Counted from the stretch's first letter, positions 1 to 32,400 are shown. The stretch: 64,000 nucleotides of DNA from Phalacrocorax aristotelis (GCF_949628215.1 NC_134281.1:40718512-40782511), one strand, 5' to 3'. Numbers and translations: made by a program. The notes: generated by a model from the letters alone, not told the origin.

Positions 1-264
1 GCTCTAAAATGCAAATCCTACACCAGCACATATGTGCAAAAAGAAACTAAACAAGCACAGTGTTATACATTATTAATATTTATGTACCAGTTTCCTTTTC
101 CCCAACTTTTGAGAACTGCAAATTTATCTCAGCCCCTTTCCCCCATCTATATTATTTGCCTATTAGTGTTTTAGGGGTGGGGTTTTTTAAAATTCCAAAT
201 ATAAGGGAAAAAATCTGCATATGTTTTGTGTGAGACTGTGGGCTGTGATTACGTTTTATGACTA

Positions 265-18880
<18,616 letters not shown>

Positions 18881-19987
18881 GTTCGCTGCGCGGGCGGGCC
18901 GGCGGGCGGCGGCGGCGGGGCGGGGGGAGAGCCGGGGAGGGGTCACATCGCCGCCGCGGCGGAGGAAGCAGCGCCGGCGGGTCACGGTCTGCGCGGCGGC
19001 GGCGGGGGCCGGGGAGCGGCGGGAGGGGGCGGGCGGAGGGAGTGAGCACGCCACGCACTACGTCACCGCGCACAGCTCCCCCCACACCCCGCTCCGCGCG
19101 GGAAGCCTGCCGGGCGCCCCCCACCTGTCACTCAGGGCGCAGGCCCCTCCCCCGCCCTGTCAGCCGTGAGGCGGCGGGACGGCCTCTCCCCGCTCCGCTC
19201 CCCACCCCGGCCACTTACCCCTCGGCACCATCGGCTTTAAAACCAGATAACCCGCGCCACAAATCGGCCTTGGTGCCGCTGGCTGCCGACCCGGTAGCCG
19301 CCCGGCCGTGGAAGCTGTCTCACCGGCGAGGTGAGGTCCTCAGGAAGCAGCTCTTGACCCGTGCCTCGGGCTCCTGCTGTGTGCGACGCTCTTGGGTGGG
19401 GTAATGGCAGCAACGCTAGGCTGGTCCTACGTAAAGGGGAAAAAAAAACCCCAAACGAAACAGACATCCAGTTCCAATTGTGCCTCTTTTCCCTAAAGCT
19501 TCCCCCGCCGTCTCACCTGCCCAGGTTCGGTTCTGTCCTAGGGCTGGTACGAGGACAGGCACAGTCCTGCAAGGCAAAGGGGAGAGCTCCTGATCCGGAA
19601 GTCTGGCATTGCAATTGGTCTTAGAAATGTGGACGCTACGGTCTGTTAAATACTTTGGAAAATCCTGCCCGCCCCCTCTACTGGGGGAAAGCCTGCCTCT
19701 GCTCTTCCCCCCGCTTCGGGTCTCCACCGGCCTGGAGAGGGGGCTAAGCTGGGAGGCCGCCAGCTCCTGCTCTTCCCTCTTCAGAGGCGCACAGACCGTT
19801 TGCGACCTGTAGTTCTCTGAGGAGCCGCTCCTCTGCCACCAGTTGTTCCAATAAAATGCATTTTAAATCCTCAAAAATGGTCCCCGTGGGGCGATGCCGA
19901 AAGCAAAGCTCCCACGCATGCAACTTTGCTGACTCAAGCAAACGAGGGGAAAAAAAAACCAAACCCAAACCTAACACCTTCCGCCCC

Positions 19988-19988
<1 letters not shown>

Positions 19989-20017
<29 letters not shown>
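19989..20017. repeat. Poly-C run of 29 bases
   Basis: Twenty-nine consecutive C on the plus strand (29 G on the MIER1-sense strand) lie in the shared promoter region, following CCGCCCCG. Such a tract can form G-quadruplex or i-motif structures. It is also prone to sequencing and assembly length error, so the exact length is uncertain. Confidence 0.9.
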
Positions 20018-20020
<3 letters not shown>

Positions 20021-20390
20021 AAAAGAAGCCCAGACCTGCCCCGACCCCCGCCACCGGGGCCGAGTTTCACGGCGGGACAGCGGGAGCTCCCGTCTCCCCG
20101 CGCCGCCGAGGACCTTTGTGCTTCAGTGACAAAGGGGGAGCGGGGGCTGCCGCGGCCTTGACGGCATGGGAGGAGCCCCGGCCCGGGCGAGGGGCGGGCG
20201 CCCCGGGGCGTGGGGCGAGGCGAAGCGGGCTCTCGGCGGCCCGGCCCCGGCGGGCACAGAGCGGGGAACGGGGACGAGGAGGCCGCGGCCCCGCGGCAAG
20301 GCGCGGGGTCCCTCCTCAGGCGGCCGGACGCGGGAGAGAGCGCAGCCCGCGCACCGCGGCCCGACCTATCGGCGGCGCCGTCCTTGGCAG

Positions 20391-20395
20391 CCAAT
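20391..20395 (+). promoter_or_regulatory. CCAAT box upstream of DNAI4
   Basis: CCAAT lies 73 bases before the DNAI4 start codon in GC-rich sequence without a TATA box, a usual NF-Y arrangement for TATA-less promoters. Confidence 0.45.
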
Positions 20396-20418
20396 CCCCG
20401 CGCCGCGCCTTAGGGCCC

Positions 20419-20432
20419 GCTGCCATGGTTAC
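20419..20432 (+). promoter_or_regulatory. Candidate RFX X-box for DNAI4
   Basis: The 14-mer GCTGCC-AT-GGTTAC is an imperfect inverted repeat. Each half differs by one base from the X-box consensus GTNRCC-(N0-3)-RGYAAC bound by RFX factors, which drive motile-cilium genes. It lies 36 bases before the DNAI4 ATG. It also contains an upstream ATG at 20425 in another frame. The motif match is seen; the function is inferred. Confidence 0.4.
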
Positions 20433-20467
20433 CGCGCGACGCGCTGCCCGGGCCGAGTGTCGCCGCC

Positions 20468-23400
20468 ATGCCGGGCCCCGGCGGCGGCCGGCGGCCTCCT
20501 CCGTGAGTGGCCGGCGGGGCGGGGCAGGGCGGGGGTCCCCGGCAGCGCTGTCCCCGCGGGCAGCCGGCGCAAGGGCTGTCCCGGCTCGGGGCCTGCTGCG
20601 CGGGTTCCCCTCAGGCGGCTCCAGCCACGGCGGGCGGGGGCAGGCCGGCAGGGAGGAAGAGAGAGGCGGGCGGGCGGCGGCAGCGTGACAGCCTGCCGGT
20701 GTAACCGGCCCCGCTCGCAGCCACAGACTGCATCTCTCACCCCTTTATTGCCACATCAGTTCGCGTTTGTAAGCTTAGGCCCGGAAAACCAAATCCATTG
20801 GTATCTGTCTTTTAGGCTCTGATTTTATAGCAGGCATTGCCCCCACCCCTGTCTGCCTCGCTCCTCCTATCACCGCTTAAGAGAGCCTCCTCAGAAGCTG
20901 GACGGAGATTTTCTGAAGGAATTCCGTTATTTCACGATTATCACCGTGGATGGTTACATCTTTTAAACTACTCATGAACGTTAAGGGAGAAGTAATTTGG
21001 CGATCGTACTCTGTTGTTTGTATTGTGTTGATTGAAACTGAACTTCTACGGCTGATTTCAGGGTAAGGCAAGGATCAGCAGCAAGTTGTGGCAGCCAAAG
21101 ACGGGCGAGCATCGTAAGTGGCATCTATGCAAATAGAGCAGCAAGTTGCAGAAGCCAATCCACGACTTCTGATGGCAAAGCTGTGGACAGGGGGTCTCTC
21201 GTGGGTAACAAGTATGCCATACGGGTGAGAAGCCATTTACACTCTTACTAAAAAGTTTTAAATGTGAGTTATTGTGGATGTTAAGAAGTTGTCAGAAAGG
21301 AAATGCAAGAGGGAGGAGGAAAGAAAAGGTATGTCTGAAGTTAAAGAGCTGTGGAAAAAGATCATCCAAGAGTTTAATCCATTCTGAAATAATGATGATT
21401 AGTGTCGAAAAACAATCTGCGAGAAAAAAAATCTGACAACTACTTGCTTATGAATCTACATGAGATATGTAGACTGTAGGACCTGAATGTCTTTACCTAA
21501 ACAATAGAAGATTCCCATAACATAATCTGAGAATTGTTTAAGGACCTTATTAAATACATTCTTACAATAAAATATTTTGAGCAGTATAATAAAAAAGATG
21601 CATAACTGTTTTGTTACTTTCTCTCTACTGTTAATTTGGCATGAGTAGTTACAATCAATTAGCCACTCTTGGTATCATTATAGAATAAATGAGCCAGAAA
21701 AGATAACAGGGTTGACCAAGAAGAAGTGGCTCTGATAGTGAGATGAACGTAGGTTTTCCAGATATTTTGCAGCCATTTCTATAAAGAGAGTTCCAAAGAA
21801 GTCCCAGGCAAAGGTGACAGCCTTCTCAAGGCTGAAACCTAAAGGTAAAGTAGGGATGCAACCCCCCTCACCCCCCTGTCCTGGTGTATATTAGGCATCA
21901 GTTGCAGAGAGACATTACCTATCTGCTCTGTCAGGTTCCAGTCTGGATCAGGGTCTTCTTTTTGTTCCAGATAACATAAAATGTTGCAAGTGTCATCACT
22001 GTCACTTATTTTGGGAACACAGTGAAACTATTATCATTACTGAAATATTTCTTCAGGTTTTTGATGATGAAGGAAAGGATGTGACACCCCATCCACTCTT
22101 CCATTCAGATCCAAGTACTGTTCTACCCAAGCAAGGCAAGGTCTTAGTACCAAGTGCTTACTTTGGGGCCACAGGATCTGTTTTTCTCTCTTCTTTTTCC
22201 ATGCATCAGACATCAGGAGTGAATGCTAGTTTAGGTTCGTTCTCAAGGTAAGTCAATATACTGTCTCTTAAATCCTGTCTCCCAAGGTTCCTACCCTGCA
22301 GTGGCCACACATCTGCTCTTCAGAGAGGCTGGGGGCTGGAATAATCGTGCAGGGCTAATAGTCCTGGTGTCAAAAATACAGAAACTTGCCAGTCATAGTT
22401 ATCATTTAAAATTAGAGGAATAGTAACAAAAAGAATAAATGGAATTTGTCAGTACTTGTGACTGACTATGTCAGAACTACTGCTGAAATGCTAATATATA
22501 CAGGTGAAAGCAGACTGCAGCACACACTGCTGTGCTATTTCTAATTTTATTCAAATTCTTCTTCCTAAACCCCATTTTTTTATGTAACATAACAGAATGG
22601 ACCATTTTTAGAGATGGTGATGAGTACCTGACAGTTAAAAAATATGGGCATCCAAACTGCAGGTTTTGTAGTGGTTAGGCCTGCATACAAAGTTATGATA
22701 GACCCTATACACAGATCTGTGGCAAAACACTGTCTTAAAGGTAGAGGAGGTTGTGTTCGTCTTGTCTGAACAAGGCCGTACAGCTGAAAAAGGGCATTTG
22801 CAGCTCGTTAATATACTACCTTGAGCTACTTCAGATGCTGTCTGTCTTTCCCAAGCTTGTTTTTTCAAAAACTGGAATATATAAATATCTACTTAGCTGT
22901 GAGCATGGAAAAATACTTTGGAAACAAAAGGCCTGGTTTCACTGAAGAGTTACAAATTTAAAGTATTTTGTCTGTTTTAATGATACTTATTAAGTACAGA
23001 CAATCTTTTTTACAAACTTGACTCAGTTCAAATATCAAAATATTGATAACAAAAAATCCTCTCTTTTAAGCTAGTTTAAGCAAGTTACCTCTGTGTGATT
23101 ATGTGTCCATTTCAAAAAATGTTCTTATACAAAAACTTTTGAGTTAAAACTGCTAAATTATGTATTTTACTACTTACTAGCTTTAATTTACAAACCTTCA
23201 GTACAGAGGGAATAAACAAAGTCAATGGACTTAAGACATTTTATCTTCAGTCTGACAAATTCAATTAAGTCATACAAAAGAAGGTAAATATCTATTTGTG
23301 TTTAAAATGAAAAATAATGAACGACATCACTTTATCCAATGGTGTGTACACATTCAAACTGTATGGAAGGAGATGCTATTTATTTAGTCAACGGGACTAA

Positions 23401-26400
23401 AAGGCTAGTAAACTCAGCACTGGAAAAAAAATACAAGTTAAAGAACAGCGTTATTTACTGTTTTCTCTGGCAAAGTTAATGCCATTGTGATTTCTGAGAA
23501 GAGATTGCTCTTTGAGAACTACCTTTTTGTCATGTTTCCTAGGCTAGCTGTTATAAAGGATAATCCCAGAGGTAGGGATATTAACAAAAAAATATTTACA
23601 AAAAATGACTTAAAAATACAAAGTATCTCCTAAAAATTAAACGCATCCTTTTTGGAGACAAGAGCTCTTCATTTAAAAGACAAAATGAAATTATTTAACT
23701 TTAGTTTTAAATACAAATATTAAAAAACTGTCTTTTTCAAATGCCTTTGGTATATTTGTAATTGCTCACACTTAGCTTTTGAGGAGGAGAAAATCTGCTG
23801 ACAAACCTCCCAACTATACATAAGTTTTGAGTTTTACTTCTCGTTATCACAACCATCCCTTCCATGAACATTACCAATTTCTTTTGTAACAAGCTAATCC
23901 CTTAACGTGAGTTTCTTGTGCATTTCAGAGACATTTCAGCACATGCAAAATACCAAAGGATCTAAAGTCTGGTTGAGAACAGTGCTATCTGTGGGTATGC
24001 GTTATCACACAGTAGGTAGCCAACACTTCATGTTATTATGTGGTAACAATGAATCTGAGAGCTCAATAGCTTCTTTTCCATCAGCTCTCTAATGCCTCAG
24101 GCTATGCTGTCAGAAGAATTCTTCCTTTTTAAGTCTTTTTCAAGCCATTTCATTATTTTCTTTCCTAAGCCTTCTATGACTTCTTTTACAATGCGAGCAT
24201 CGCTGTATGTGCTCTTACAGTCTTCCATGGTTTATCCTGATAACAACGCTGCTATTTTTGTAGCGCATTGCTAACTGACATCTGGACTCTCACATAATAT
24301 TTCTGTTTATTTCTTTGTTACTGAAGGACATATGGAAGCAGCAGTACATCTATATCAAACGCATCAACAACTGAGTCCATACTAGATGAAATACTAGAAC
24401 CTGGCTCTCAACAAGACACAACCGTTAGCTTATCTGGTAAAGAACATACACTGTATAATTATAGATTTAAACTGTTCTTTGGAGCGCTGTGGTTTGTGAG
24501 ACACTGCAGTCAGTGGATGTGAGATGCCCAGCACTTCAAAGGAACTCAGTACCTTACAAGTTTTGGCTCCTGATCATTACAATACTTTTAGAATTAATTT
24601 GTCTTCTTTTAAATTTAGAGCAGGAAGGGTCTCGCTTGTTAACCTCATCTAATTTTTCAGTTGTGCAGGTGAGGCAAGAGGAGGTAAATGAAGAACTGAC
24701 AAAAGCAGACTTAGATAGAAGAGTGGATATTTACCTAACAGAGACGGACACTATCTGGATATTGGATATGCCATCTGTTGTGGTGTCTGTAGAATCAGAA
24801 GATGCTGGAAGAGTTCTGTATGTATATTGGTAGTTGTGTACATACATCTAGTATGCTCCGCACACCCAATTTCTGCTGATCACAGAGTCCTGAACAGGCT
24901 GCTCACACGCAGGTGCAGTGTTCTGACTACTACAATGTGTCATTTCACCTTTGTTTAAAGCCATATTGGGCTTGAGTCTCTCTTTTGACAAGACAGCCTA
25001 AGTTCCTTGCAATTCCATCCTCTTTATCAAATTCATACCCTCTGTCACTGATAAATTAAGTCAGATTAGCAAAAGCAGGGGATGGTGACCAGAGAACACA
25101 CACGGATGGGGGAAAGAGAAGATGGAGAAGTGTGGTATACATGAATTACACAACTTAATTTTAATGAAAACAGTAAGAAACTGCAAACCTCTGCACTGAT
25201 TCTTGTGTGTAGCTTTACAGCTAATCATTTATTAATAACAAAGATATAAACAATCTAGGCAGGCCTTGGCTTCCTCTGAAGCTCTTCACAGAGCTCCTAG
25301 CTAGAAAAAACCTCACCCCACCGCAAGTGACCTTGCCTGTTAAAATATTGTGTCTCTCCTTAGTTGCATCTAGTGTGTTTCCACTTCAGAGTCTCCTCCC
25401 TGGACTACCATGAACTTTGGTAGGGAGTTAACCCAGAACACATAGTTTTTTAGCTTACTCCCATACTCCCAGGAGCTGACTGGGACAGAGTGCAGCGAAA
25501 TTCTCCTCTGACAGATGTCAGACTAATAGACTTGCCACACAGCTTTTGTAGACATAAGCCCCAAAGCCTGAGGTGCAGCATACTGCAGTGGGCAAGTCAA
25601 ACAACTTAGATAAGTGAGTTTCTTCTGCTAGTATACACACAAAATTCATGGTAGGACTCCACCCCCCACTGTCTGGGAATCACACTGGTGTGATTTTTGG
25701 GAAGAAGGAAGAGGAAGAGCATCCTATGAATCAGACTTAGCTGGTGTACGCAGCACATATTGCCAACTGTATATAGCAACAGACAGTGACTCCTCCTGAG
25801 CACGGCAACCTGTTGGTGGACTAAGGCGGGGTATAATCTATGTCTGCTGACTAATCTGACTATTGAAACCAAAATAATAGAAAAACTTTCACAATTCCCA
25901 CTGACCATTCCTGTAGAACCTGAGGGCTGAACGAAATAGAAATGTACTAGTTTCATTTTTGGTCTCTTAGATGCACTGCCTTTCACTCCCATGTGATGAG
26001 AGCTACATATTTCTGAACTCTGAATTCCACCGAAGTGCAAATGTAGTTGGAGTAGGTATTTTTGCTGATGGCTACTTCTACAGGCCATTTCTGTTTTAGA
26101 ACAGCATCACAAGGTCAGAAATAGCTACTGAAGATGATATATAGAGTGAAATAAAATCTAGCAATCAAAAAAAAACCCGAGCAGTAAATTCATGACATGG
26201 GGTATCCTCTCCTGTTCAACGTGTGGTTAAATACACTAAGAATTCAAATGCAAATGTTTTTCAGAAAGTCAGGGTACTTTTTTTTTTTTTCTGAGGGCGC
26301 GGAATAGGATTTATGTTGACATTTGCAAAAATAGACCTGGTAATGATCGCTATGTAGAAAAAATGATGCAAACCATTAATGGAGCCACAAAGAACAAAGA

Positions 26401-29400
26401 CGTACAATGTGACAAAATCATCATGGAAGACAAAGGTAAACTTTCTGAGTACCATATAGGAAAGAGTATTTAATAAGAACAGGCTCTCATTTACTACATT
26501 GTACCCTTAGCGGTTGGGTTTATTTTTACATTCAGTTTACTTATTAAATATTTATTTGGGAAAATGCTAGCATACAGCTAGATTGTGGGACCTCAGAAGA
26601 CTCCCCGCACACAGGCAGGATACTGATAAAAGGGGTTTTTTCTTTCTTCCATCTCTAAGCAGGAGAAGATGTTTCCTCAACTTTCACTTCCAGAGCTTTA
26701 AGTTCAGACAGGCTAGTGTGATTTGTGGTGGCCTTTTCTGCCCCTCCTAAAACTTGAATGTTGGTACTGGTACACTGGAGCCATTGCAATAAAATAGTCT
26801 TTACACTAGCTGAGAGCTGCTGCGTCCTGCCTGCCTCAGCACTTTGCAAGCATAGTGTGCTTCTTAGGAGGCAGAACGTCACCTAATACTCAGCTATGCT
26901 CTTGGAATATGAAAGGATACAGTTCCCTTATTTTCCCCATAACTTTTCAGTGATGGTTTTTTCTATTTCTATTATGAGAGTTACAATCTTGGGGAAAGCA
27001 GAAAATCTTGACAGTCTCAAAAGATAGATGCAATTTTACAAAACGGTCAACCTTAATGCTCTAAAAAAATTGTAGAGGAACAGCGAGATTTTAGATGTGC
27101 GTGCTGAGTTTTGCCTCATTATGGACATTTTTTGTGTAGGAGGACAAAGAAAACTATGGGGAATGCTGTTTCAAACTTTTTTTCTTTGTGTTCATTAGTG
27201 TACGTAAAATTAGTGGGGGAAAAAAAGTAGTAAAATAGATATTAAACTTACTTGAAAACATATCTTCCCTTTTTGTGTGTGCCTTGAGCATCAGCAGGGC
27301 TCATTCCAACCTATGTCTGAAAATCTGAGCACACAAAGGCAAGGTTACACAACATTGTTTCACTGGGAGATGGCCCTGCTGAAGGGATGCCACACACCCA
27401 GAAGACCATGATGTAGCTGCTGCAGCTGTAGCAACAGCTGTTGCTACAGCCTTGTCCGATGCTCAGTTGGTTACAAAGCCCCTCTGACGAACAGTTGGGA
27501 GTGCAGTACAAAAAGTAAATCTTTGTTCAGCTGTATGTAGTCCTTTATAATAACGTACTGAAACAAGAGACTTGTATAATACAGTGTAATTAATTTCTAG
27601 GGATGATGGTCACTTCCTGGGACTTGTATGATTCATTTAACGTATCGGAAATAGAACCTTCGTCAAAAGCAGAAGGTAGTGGAGCAACAACTGAGAAAAG
27701 CAGCAAATTTCATACAACTAAAGAGCACAATCAGACTACATCTGTCTCTTCTGACAGAGGTAACATTTTACCAGGTTTACATTTCTGCTGTGTTTTCATC
27801 CTTCTAAACCATGCATATCACTATGTTGTGTGGTGAAAACTACATGAGGAAAATGCTTGGTCTGCCTGTCTGGCACTTGAAAGAGAGTTTGCCAAAGAAT
27901 CTTGGATAGGTCTGCACCAAGACCTTTTATGTACAATGCCGTCATAAACGATCTTAAATAAAGATATAATCAGTGACAAAGTTTGCTGGTACTAACTTAC
28001 TTCAGACGGTAGAAGCAAATCACCAACTGTGATGAGATTCCAGTATCTCATCATACTGAGTATTTGATCAATAAAAGAAAACAAAATTAAAGCAAGAAAA
28101 AATTAATAGTGTAAATATTTTTTAATGATGCTAGATTCTTCTATGCTTTTTGCAGGTGAAGGAAGCGGAGACTTCTTATGCCCTTGACTTTTATGTGCAA
28201 AGTATTATTATGTTAAAACTGTTTTTTTCCCATATTATCTGTTGTCAGGCAGCGCAACGTCTTCTATAGTGATTTCGGAAAGTGCTGTCCTTGCCAGAAA
28301 CCATGAAGAGGCAGAATGCCATTCAGCAGCTATATTAACATCAGAAAACTTTCAGCAGGATTTATTTTTCATGGAGAGGATTTTAATGGAGAATATTTTT
28401 CATCCCAAACTTGCAGCTTATCGGCAGTTTCCTGTCCTTATAGGTTTGTTTCTTCTTGGCTACCCTGTTTTCAGGACAAGGTTTTGCATACTGTTGAAAG
28501 CCATGGAATTATGTCCCTCACTGAATGTCTTTACAGACGGCGAGTCATTTAAAAAAGAGAGAAAGGAAAGGAGAGTTTATGAGATGTCAACATGGACTTT
28601 ACAGCTTAACACACATCCCTACCATACTTGGTGGAGGAATTGAATAAGTGAGTTCTGAGCTGGCTCATCTCCCCTTATCACCACAAACTGAGATTTACTC
28701 AAAATATTAGTCAAATTTATTTCCTGACAAATTTATTTCCGCTACTTCTCCAACATTTTTTGTACTGGAATGTCTTTTACAAGTCTTTTTTTAAAATATA
28801 TTTTATAAGGTGACTGATGATAAACAGAAGTTTTAGCCTGATAGATGGTCAGTGTCTAACATAAAGTATATTCATTGGAGACTGCAGGAGGCATTACCTG
28901 GGCCCAAGTGCTAAGTAATATTTTACCTTTTACAGGCATTCCAAGGTAACACAGCGATTAAAAAAAATAAGGTAGATTCACATGGCTTTTATTGTATTGT
29001 ACCTCTTTGTGCCTGTCATGGTTTTAGCTGGGATAGAGTTGATTTTCTTCACTGCAGCTGGCACAGTGCTGTGCCTTGGACTTAGTATGAAAACAATGTT
29101 GATAACACACCGATGTTTTAGTTGTTGCTGGGTAGTGCTTGTACTAGTCAAGGACTTTTCCAGCTTCCCATGCTCTGCCGGGTGCACAAGAAGCTGGGAG
29201 GGGAAGGGGCACAGCTGAGAGAGCAGATTCAAACTGGCCAAAGGGATATTCCTTATCAAGTAATGTCATGCCCAGTATGTTAACTGGGAGGGGCTGGCCG
29301 GGGGAGGGAGGCAGCAATTGTGGCTTGGGGACTGGCAGCATCTGTCAGCAGGTGGTTAGCGGTTGTATCCTTTGTGGTTTTGGTTTTTTCCTTTTCCCCT

Positions 29401-32400
29401 TTTCATTATATTATCATTATTGTTATTATTATCATAATCAATATTTTTTATTATTATTATTAAACTGTTCTTTTCTCAACCCACAAGTTGGGGGATTTTT
29501 TTGCTTTTGCTCTTCTGATTATCTCCCCCACCCCACAGGGGTGGGGGAGTGAGCGAGCAGCTGCGTAGTGTTTAGCTGCTGACTGGGGCTGACCCACGAC
29601 AGTGTCATAGAGAGTTTCAGTTTCTCAGGCAATGAACCTGTTATATTCTGTTACTCTTCAGAAACTAGCTACAGCTAGAGCACAATACTGGCCAGCAGGA
29701 CTTTTGTTCCGATAATATGGCAGTTATTGTGTTCTTATTTTGTTAACAGTGATCTGAGATCAGTTTGTGATTTGCACATTACATAAAATAAAGGGGTGAG
29801 TAAACAAAAAAATACTTAGCAAACGCAGTCTAAAAATATGGTCTATACTACATTTTCCCAAGTAACAAGCAACTTATTACAGCATCATGTAACTTAGCTA
29901 CAGTGTTACAGCATCAGTGCCCAAGTGTGGCTCTTTAAAATTTGGCATCTAACTTGAAAAAAATCCTTGTCTAAAATAATTTTTAAATATGACAAATTAC
30001 AAACATTCCTGGTGGGGGGGGTGAGCATAAATTCATAACTTGTTGCTGGGTATCTAAATTCACTCATTGAACACTTCAAGCATAGCTGGCACACTACAGC
30101 CTGATTCAGCCGTCTTCTGTTTCCATATCAACATTTTAGCCACAGTTTTAGAAGTCAGGATACCTTAATACCTCAAATCTTCACTCTTTTTTTTTTTTTT
30201 TTCTGCAAAATATTTTCTGAAAGGGCAAATTTTTCTTCTGATGTGAATAACTGAAGTTAGATAACTGAAATGTTACTCCTCAGACTCTACCATATTTGTG
30301 CATTTTAGATCCCAATGTTACATCAGACACCAGTGGAACAGCAGCAGCTGTGAAAGAAGCTAAACAGGAAGTGCATAACAAGGAAAAGGAGGATAAGGAA
30401 GAGCAGAAGAAAGCATTAATTGACCCATCAATTCTGTCTGATCTAAATAAAATCCCAGAAGATATTGTACCTCCCAGACTGGAACGGCTGTGGTCATATG
30501 TATGTGATTTAACTAACGGTCACAGTGTGAGCTGTATGGCTTGGAGCAAAGTAAACCCAGTGAGTTAACAAATCACTTCTTCTAAGCTGTTTACAAAATG
30601 GTATAAGCAATTGTTGGTGTAAACAAATTCCTGATTTTGGTGTACTTTGTTGGGAGGGATCTTAAGAGAGATGGCTTCATCACTACAGTCAGGTAGAATC
30701 ATAGAATGGTTTAGGTTGGAAGGGACCTTTAGAGGTCATCTAGTCCAACCCCCCTGCAGTGAGCAGGGACATCTTCAACTAGATGAGGTTGCTCAGAGCC
30801 CCCATCCAACCTGACCTTGAACGTTTCCAGGGATGGGATATTTACTACCTCTCTGGGCAATCCATTCCAGTGTTTCACCACCCTCATAGTAAAAAGTGTT
30901 TTCCTAATATCCAGTCTAAATCTACCCTCCTTTAGTTTAAAACCAGCACCTCTTATCCTGTCATAACAGGCCTTGCTAAAGAGGTTGCCCCCATCTTTCG
31001 TATAGTCCCCCTTTAAGTACTGGAAGGCCGCAATAAGGTCTCCCCACAGCCTTCTCTTCTCCAGGCTGAACAACCCCAACTCTCTCAGCCTTTATTCATA
31101 GAAGAGGTGCTCCAGCCCTTGATCATTTTTGTGGCCTACTCTGGACCCGCTCCAACAGTTCCATGTCATTGCTGTTCTGAGGGCTGCAGAGCTGGGCGCA
31201 GCTCTCCAGGTGGGGTCTCACCAGAGCAGAGCAGAGGGGCAGAATCACCTCCCTCGACCTGCTGGCCACGCTGCTTTTGATGCAGCGCAGGATACAGTTG
31301 GCCTTCTGGGCTGCAAGTGCACATTGTTCGCTCGTGTCCAGCCTTTCGTTCACCAGTACCCGCAAGTCCTTCTCTGCAGGGCTGCTCTCAATCTCTTCAT
31401 CCCCCAGCCTGTATTGATACTGGGGAATGCTGGTACCAACCTACCAACTGGGGTAGGTTATCTTTGCATTCCACTCTCTGTACTTTGTCATTCCATATAA
31501 CAATATTGCTAATTTATTCTACATGTTGGACATCTGCACTAGGATTTTCCTACAAATGTATCACAATAGCTTTAATTGGTCCAGAATTTAATTTAATTGG
31601 TCCAGTTTACAATGGGCGGACACCTGAACAATGTTAAGATAATCGACTTGGTCTGTTATACAATTGGAAGTTGAAATGTAAACCCGTACTACCAAACTTT
31701 ATCACCATTGATGGAGTTTATTCATGATAGTTTAGATACTGTTTCTAACAGTAGTCTCCCAATAAAATAATCAAACTTTAAGGATAAGATGCATAATAAC
31801 AGGCACAGATTTCTGAGCAGCTGGCCCAAGTTTATTTAATTTTGTTTCAGTGGAGGTGAGAATGACTCAGACATCTCTACTTTCAGAGTAATGTAAGGCT
31901 CAGTTTTTCCAACAGAGCTCTCTTATGGCCACAACAAAAAATAATGAATGGAAGGAAGGTAAAAAGCAGGTGAGGATGAGAAACATAAAACCAGTAATAT
32001 TGCCCCAAGGGGAAAAAAAGAGAGAAAATAAAGACCATTTCATACTGTTAGTACACCAAATCCCCAAATATTGTAAAGTTGGACACATTTGTAGACTTCA
32101 GTCTTAGAATTATAGGGGCAAACAAATACCTACTTTTAAAGTGTTTGTTTCACAAACTACTTGTTGTGTATAGGAAAAAAATTAATCGAGTTGAAGACTG
32201 AAGTCTTGTTGCTGTTCTTTCTTCTACTTATGGAATGAACAGAATTCATTGGACCCCACTGTGGAGAGCTAAAAGCTAGGAGTTTGAAGTGGCCACTGAA
32301 GCTCCTTGTACAGCTAACGTTGAGAGAGAAACGCAGAAGTATTGTTATGTATTCCATAAATACTGCAAATTAAAATACGGTTATAGAATATATTCCTCTC

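Noticed and set aside
19744-20394. 216-codon minus-strand open frame in the MIER1/DNAI4 island
   Set aside because: It begins with TTG, has no ATG, and its glycine run is the poly-C tract read backwards. CpG-rich sequence has few stops. The last 60 codons look somewhat protein-like but have no splice or family support.
25606-26088. 160-codon minus-strand open frame inside DNAI4 intron 5
   Set aside because: It is antisense to the gene, has no motif and no repeat-family match that I recognise; chance is the simplest explanation.
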